Shown here in pieces: positions 59,912 through 64,000 of a DNA stretch of 64,000 nt. Below the pieces are notes generated by a model that did no database searches, had not been told where the DNA came from, and saw only the letters and a program-made list of their open reading frames with translations. Origin of the DNA: Xenophilus sp003671765 (GTDB lineage Bacteria > Pseudomonadota > Gammaproteobacteria > Burkholderiales > Burkholderiaceae_C); contig CP166702.1 of assembly GCA_051414805.1 (NCBI GenBank), positions 3,038,001 to 3,102,000 of the forward strand, read 5' to 3'. A program made the position numbers and the translations under genes. Each line of letters begins with the position of its first letter. Position 1 is the first letter of the stretch.

Positions 59912-59973
59912 TCTCGAATAAAAAGGCCTGCAGCGCCCGCCGGACGGGCGCCGCCAGCTATCGTTTCGATAGC
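59912..59973 (+). repeat. Two-hairpin dispersed repeat, copy F
   Basis: TCTCGAATAAAAAGGCCTGC leads into AGCGCCCGCCGGACGGGCGC (first hairpin) and then GCTATCGTTTCGATAGC, a second hairpin extended to 7 bp (GCTATCG/CGATAGC). It lies between the convergent msbA and rng stops and might serve as a bidirectional 3' structure. Confidence 0.85.
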
Positions 59974-59986
59974 AGACCGCCGCGCG

Positions 59987-61531
<1,545 letters not shown>

Positions 61532-61535
61532 GGTG

Positions 61536-62138
61536 TCAGAGTGAAAAACCGATCGCCCGCAGCAGCTCGGCTGTCTCGAACATCGGCAATCCCATGATGC
61601 CCGAATACGACCCGCTGAGGTGCTCGACGAAGGCCGCCGCTGCCCCCTGGATGGCATAGGCACCGGCCTTGCCCATGGGTTCGCCACCGTCCACGTAGCG
61701 CGCGATCTGCGCGTCGGTCAGCGGTGCGAAGCGCACCCGCGATGTGCTGAGCGCCGCATGACGCTGCTCGCCCTGCTGCAACGCCACGGCGGTGAGCACG
61801 CGGTGCGTGCTGCCCGACAGCAGGCGCAGCATGCGCGCCGCATCGTCGGCATCCGCCGGCTTGCCCAGGATCGTGCGACCCAGGGCCACGGTGGTGTCGG
61901 CACACAGCACCGGCGCGTCGGCGAGGCTGCGCCGGCGCAGGCGTGCCACTGCCGCATCGAGCTTGAGCGCGGTGACCCGCTGCACGTAGGCCGCCGGTGC
62001 CTCGTGGGGCATCACGAGCTCCAGCGCCTCGGCGTCCTCGTCGGCATCGGCCAGCAGCAGCGCATGCTTCACGCCGAGCTGCCCCAGCAGCTGGGCGCGG
62101 CGCGGGCTCTGGGAGGCGAGATAAATGAAATCGGGCAT
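61536..62138 (-). CDS. maf: Maf-family nucleoside triphosphate pyrophosphatase
   Basis: The 200-residue protein starts MPDFIYLASQSPRRAQLLGQ, the Maf substrate loop with SPRR. VLCADTTVALGRTILGKP contains the Asp that acts as base (AADT-type). YVDGGEPMGKAGAYAIQG and the closing SYSGIMGLPMFET are family hallmarks. It is a dTTP/UTP or modified-nucleotide pyrophosphatase that prevents misincorporation. It is part of the hemF-to-rng operon. Confidence 0.94.
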   Translation of the reverse strand: MPDFIYLASQSPRRAQLLGQLGVKHALLLADADEDAEALELVMPHEAPAAYVQRVTALKLDAAVARLRRRSLADAPVLCADTTVALGRTILGKPADADDAARMLRLLSGSTHRVLTAVALQQGEQRHAALSTSRVRFAPLTDAQIARYVDGGEPMGKAGAYAIQGAAAAFVEHLSGSYSGIMGLPMFETAELLRAIGFSL

Positions 62139-62160
62139 GGTGAGGCGGCGCGCGACGCGC

Positions 62161-62640
62161 TCACTCGCGGTGGTAGGGATGCCCGGCGTTGAGCGACCAG
62201 GCGCGGTAGAGCTGCTCGACCAGCAGCACCCTCGCCATGGCATGCGGCAAGGTGAGGTCGGACAGGCGGATGCGCTCGTGCGCCGCGGCCTTGAAGGCCG
62301 GGTCGAGCCCGTCGGGCCCGCCGATGACCAGTGCCACGTCGTCGCCCTCGTCCTGCCAGGCGGTCAGGCGCGCGGCCAGGGCCTTGGTGGTGAGTGCGGT
62401 GCCGCGCTCGTCCAGGGCGACGATGCGGATGTTCCTGCCGGCCCCCTTGGCGATCGCCGCCTCGATGCGCTCGCGCTCGGCGGCGTACACGGTCTCAAGG
62501 GTCTTGGAGCCCCGCGGCTCGGTCTTGACGGCGCGCAGCTCGAGCTTGAGCTCGGGCGGGAAGCGCTTGGCGTAGTCGTCCCAGGCCGTCTGCGCCCAGT
62601 CGGGCATGCGCTGCCCGACGGCGACGACCAGCAGCTTCAT
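62161..62640 (-). CDS. rlmH: 23S rRNA pseudouridine1915 N3-methyltransferase RlmH
   Basis: This 159-residue SPOUT methyltransferase has MKLLVVAVGQRMPDWAQTAW at the N-terminus, VALDERGTALTT near 75 and the knot region ALVIGGPDGLDPAFKAAAHE. LSDLTLPHAMARVLLVEQLY and the end SLNAGHPYHRE carry the tail needed for ribosome binding. It overlaps the rsfS stop by four bases (ATGA). The pairing with rsfS is ancient and widely kept. Confidence 0.97.
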   Translation of the reverse strand: MKLLVVAVGQRMPDWAQTAWDDYAKRFPPELKLELRAVKTEPRGSKTLETVYAAERERIEAAIAKGAGRNIRIVALDERGTALTTKALAARLTAWQDEGDDVALVIGGPDGLDPAFKAAAHERIRLSDLTLPHAMARVLLVEQLYRAWSLNAGHPYHRE

Positions 62641-63227
62641 GCCTTGCGGGCAGCCGCCTTCTTGGCCGGGGCCTTGCGCGCGGCGGTCTTGCCGGCCGGC
62701 GCGGATTTCTTGGCCGCCGGCGTCTTGCGCGGTGCCGACTTCGCGGCCGCGCCCGCCTTGGCAGCGGGCTTGCGCGCCGCCGGCTTCTTGGCCGCGGCGG
62801 TCTTCTTCGCCGGTGCGGCCTTCTCCTTGGGCGGCGGCGCGGCCGGCTTGGGCGCACCGAACTTCAAGCGCACCGGCTTCTCGCCCCAGATGTCCTCGAG
62901 GTGGTAGTACTGGCGGATGGCGGGCTGCATGATGTGCACCACCGCAGCGCCGCAGTCCACGATGATCCACTCGCCGTTGTCCTCGCCTTCCATGCGCGGC
63001 TTGTCGTAGCCCGCCTCCTTCACCGACTCGCGCACGCTGGCGGCCAGCGCCTTGGTCTGCCGGTTGGAGGTGCCCGAGGCCACGATCACCCGCTCGAACA
63101 GGGGCGAGAGATGCTCGGTGTTGAAGACCTGGATGTCCTGCGCCTTGACGTCTTCGAGCCCATCGACGATGGCTCGCTGGAGTTTCTGGGTGTCTTTCTT
63201 GACGGAGGCTTCGGAGGGAGAACTCAT
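62637..63227 (-). CDS. rsfS: Ribosomal silencing factor RsfS with a histone-like tail
   Basis: Residues 1-122 are a complete RsfS domain (IVDGLEDVKAQDIQVFNTEH, then EWIIVDCGAAVVHIM and the YYHLEDIWG motif). It binds L14 (uL14) and blocks 50S-30S joining in starvation. Residues 125-196 are an added tail of about 72 residues made almost only of Ala, Lys, Pro and Arg (AKKTAAAKKPAARKPAAK), like histone H1-type proteins. Typical RsfS has 105-120 residues and no such tail. It overlaps both neighbours, nadD and rlmH. Confidence 0.93.
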   Translation of the reverse strand: MSSPSEASVKKDTQKLQRAIVDGLEDVKAQDIQVFNTEHLSPLFERVIVASGTSNRQTKALAASVRESVKEAGYDKPRMEGEDNGEWIIVDCGAAVVHIMQPAIRQYYHLEDIWGEKPVRLKFGAPKPAAPPPKEKAAPAKKTAAAKKPAARKPAAKAGAAAKSAPRKTPAAKKSAPAGKTAARKAPAKKAAARKA

Positions 63228-63868
63228 CAGGCAGGTCGGTAGAGGTGGTGTTGGTCAATATAGCGCGCAACCGGCAGGGGAACCAGCGAGGAGATGTCCT
63301 CGCCCCGGCCGGCGCGCGCACGGATGTCGGTGGCGCTCGTGTCCACCGGCGTCACGTGCAGGAACTCGAAGCGTGCGCCGGGCGGCAGCCCCGGCAGCGT
63401 TCGAGGGTCGAATCGGCCCGCAGCGCCCGCCAGATCTGCGCGGGCAGCTATCAAAACAATAGCGATCGAGAGAATCTCCTGCCAGCCGTGCCAGGTGGGC
63501 AGCGCGCGTGCCTGGTCGGTGCCCATCATGAGCACGAGCTGCGCATCGGGTCTTTCGGCCTGCAGTTCGCGCAGGGTGTCGAGGGTGTAGGTCGGCCCGT
63601 CGCGCTCGATCTCGCGCGCATCCACCACCGCGCCCGGCACCTCGGCGAAGGCCAGGCGGGCCATGGCCAGGCGGTCGGCCGCGCTGCTCAGCGTGCGGGC
63701 CTTGTGCCAGGCCTGGCCGGTCGGGAAGATGCGCAGCTCGGCCAGCCCGGCCTGCGTCAGGGCGGCGCGCGCCAGGTCGAGGTGCGTGAGGTGCGGCGGG
63801 TCGAAGGCACCGCCGAAGACGCCGATGCGCGGGCGCACCGGCGCCGCCTGGGATTGCACTTGCACCAT
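63227..63868 (-). CDS. nadD: Nicotinate-nucleotide adenylyltransferase with repeat-encoded segment
   Basis: The 213-residue enzyme joins nicotinate mononucleotide and ATP in NAD synthesis. It has GVFGGAFDPPHLTHLDLARA (nucleotide-binding HxxH), then LVLMMGTDQARALPTWHGWQ and TDIRARAGRGEDISSLVPLP (ISSTxIR-like). Around residues 135-154 the chain reads through dispersed repeat copy G on its antisense strand (IAIVLIAARADLAGAAGRFD), in the loop after the third strand. It overlaps hemF upstream and rsfS downstream by four and three bases. Confidence 0.95.
   Translation of the reverse strand: MVQVQSQAAPVRPRIGVFGGAFDPPHLTHLDLARAALTQAGLAELRIFPTGQAWHKARTLSSAADRLAMARLAFAEVPGAVVDAREIERDGPTYTLDTLRELQAERPDAQLVLMMGTDQARALPTWHGWQEILSIAIVLIAARADLAGAAGRFDPRTLPGLPPGARFEFLHVTPVDTSATDIRARAGRGEDISSLVPLPVARYIDQHHLYRPA
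63407..63463 (+). repeat. Two-hairpin dispersed repeat, copy G, inside nadD
   Basis: GTCGAATCGGCCCGCAGCGC and CCGCCAGATCTGCGCG lead into GCTATCAAAACAATAGC (63447-63463). It lies opposite to the nadD coding direction, so the protein is encoded by the complementary strand of the element, unlike copies C and E. Confidence 0.82.
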
Positions 63869-64000
63869 CAGACCCAGTCGCGCCGCGGCAGGAAATCGGT
63901 GTACAGCCGCGCCTCGGGTGTCCCCGGCTCGGCCTGCTGCCGGTAGGCCCAGCTGGCCTGGGGCGGCATCGACAGCAGGATCGATTCGGTGCGCCCGCCC
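63868..64000 (-). CDS. hemF: Oxygen-dependent coproporphyrinogen III oxidase, C-terminal 43 residues (cut by window edge)
   Basis: The visible tail reads GGRTESILLSMPPQASWAYR and ends ARLYTDFLPRRDWV, matching the HemF C-terminus (GRTESILMSMPP...RDWV in E. coli). HemF makes protoporphyrinogen IX in haem synthesis. Its TGA overlaps the nadD ATG, so it heads or belongs to the nadD-rsfS-rlmH-maf-rng run. Confidence 0.93.
   Translation of the reverse strand, partial: GGRTESILLSMPPQASWAYRQQAEPGTPEARLYTDFLPRRDWV

Overview
The window is high-GC, almost fully coding DNA from a beta-proteobacterium. Gene content and order fit Burkholderiales, most likely family Comamonadaceae and possibly Variovorax-like: a phosphonatase cluster with a phnR-type regulator, orphan Bug/TctC binding protein, dapCDE with pilU inside, and hemF-nadD-rsfS-rlmH-maf-rng in a row. 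This placement is inference; no search was run. I see no prophage, transposase, CRISPR array or plasmid function. Both ends cut genes (fabI on the left, hemF on the right).

Layout. 1-1.7 kb: fabI tail, a secreted minimal ATP-dependent DNA ligase and a YbaN-like membrane protein. 1.7-10 kb: a phosphonate (2-aminoethylphosphonate, AEP) cluster. The uptake ABC system, a flavin oxidoreductase and phnX lie on the minus strand; a GntR regulator, a PhnZ-like HD oxygenase and an EamA permease lie divergently on the plus strand. 10-14 kb: a large Orn/Lys/Arg decarboxylase, an NfeD/SPFH pair and tRNA-Ser. 14-29.5 kb: housekeeping genes (branched-chain amino acid binding protein, holC, pepA, lptFG, cbiX, cysB, methionine-type aminotransferase, hrpA, argA). 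29.5-40 kb: an accessory operon of eight minus-strand genes (peptide-type ABC importer, amidase, AzlCD exporter, SDR dehydrogenase) facing a MocR-type regulator. 40-44.6 kb: an atypical Nramp-family transporter and a LysR/TctC/flavoprotein module with a perfect palindromic operator candidate. 44.7-64 kb: dapC-dapD-pilU-dapE, prmB, yheS, tRNA-Lys, tcdA, cpoB-pal-tolB, msbA, rng-maf-rlmH-rsfS-nadD-hemF.

Two dispersed repeat families stand out. The first is a roughly 50-60 bp two-hairpin element with seven copies. Three lie inside conserved genes (dapE, hrpA, nadD) and keep the reading frame, like the Rickettsia palindromic elements. The second is a long inverted repeat rich in CCTTCGCG units. 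It has two copies, and in each the matching sequence begins at the TGA stop codon of the neighbouring gene. The phosphonate cluster is also unusual: it holds two alternative C-P-cleaving enzymes, but neither of their classical upstream partners (PhnW, PhnY) is in view. A flavin oxidase is present instead.

How the genes work together: the phosphonate cluster would import AEP-type compounds and yield acetaldehyde or glycine plus phosphate. The 38-29.5 kb operon would import an amide-bearing compound, hydrolyse it and dispose of or oxidise the products. The dap genes make lysine and peptidoglycan precursors. tolB-pal-cpoB, lptFG and msbA serve the outer membrane.
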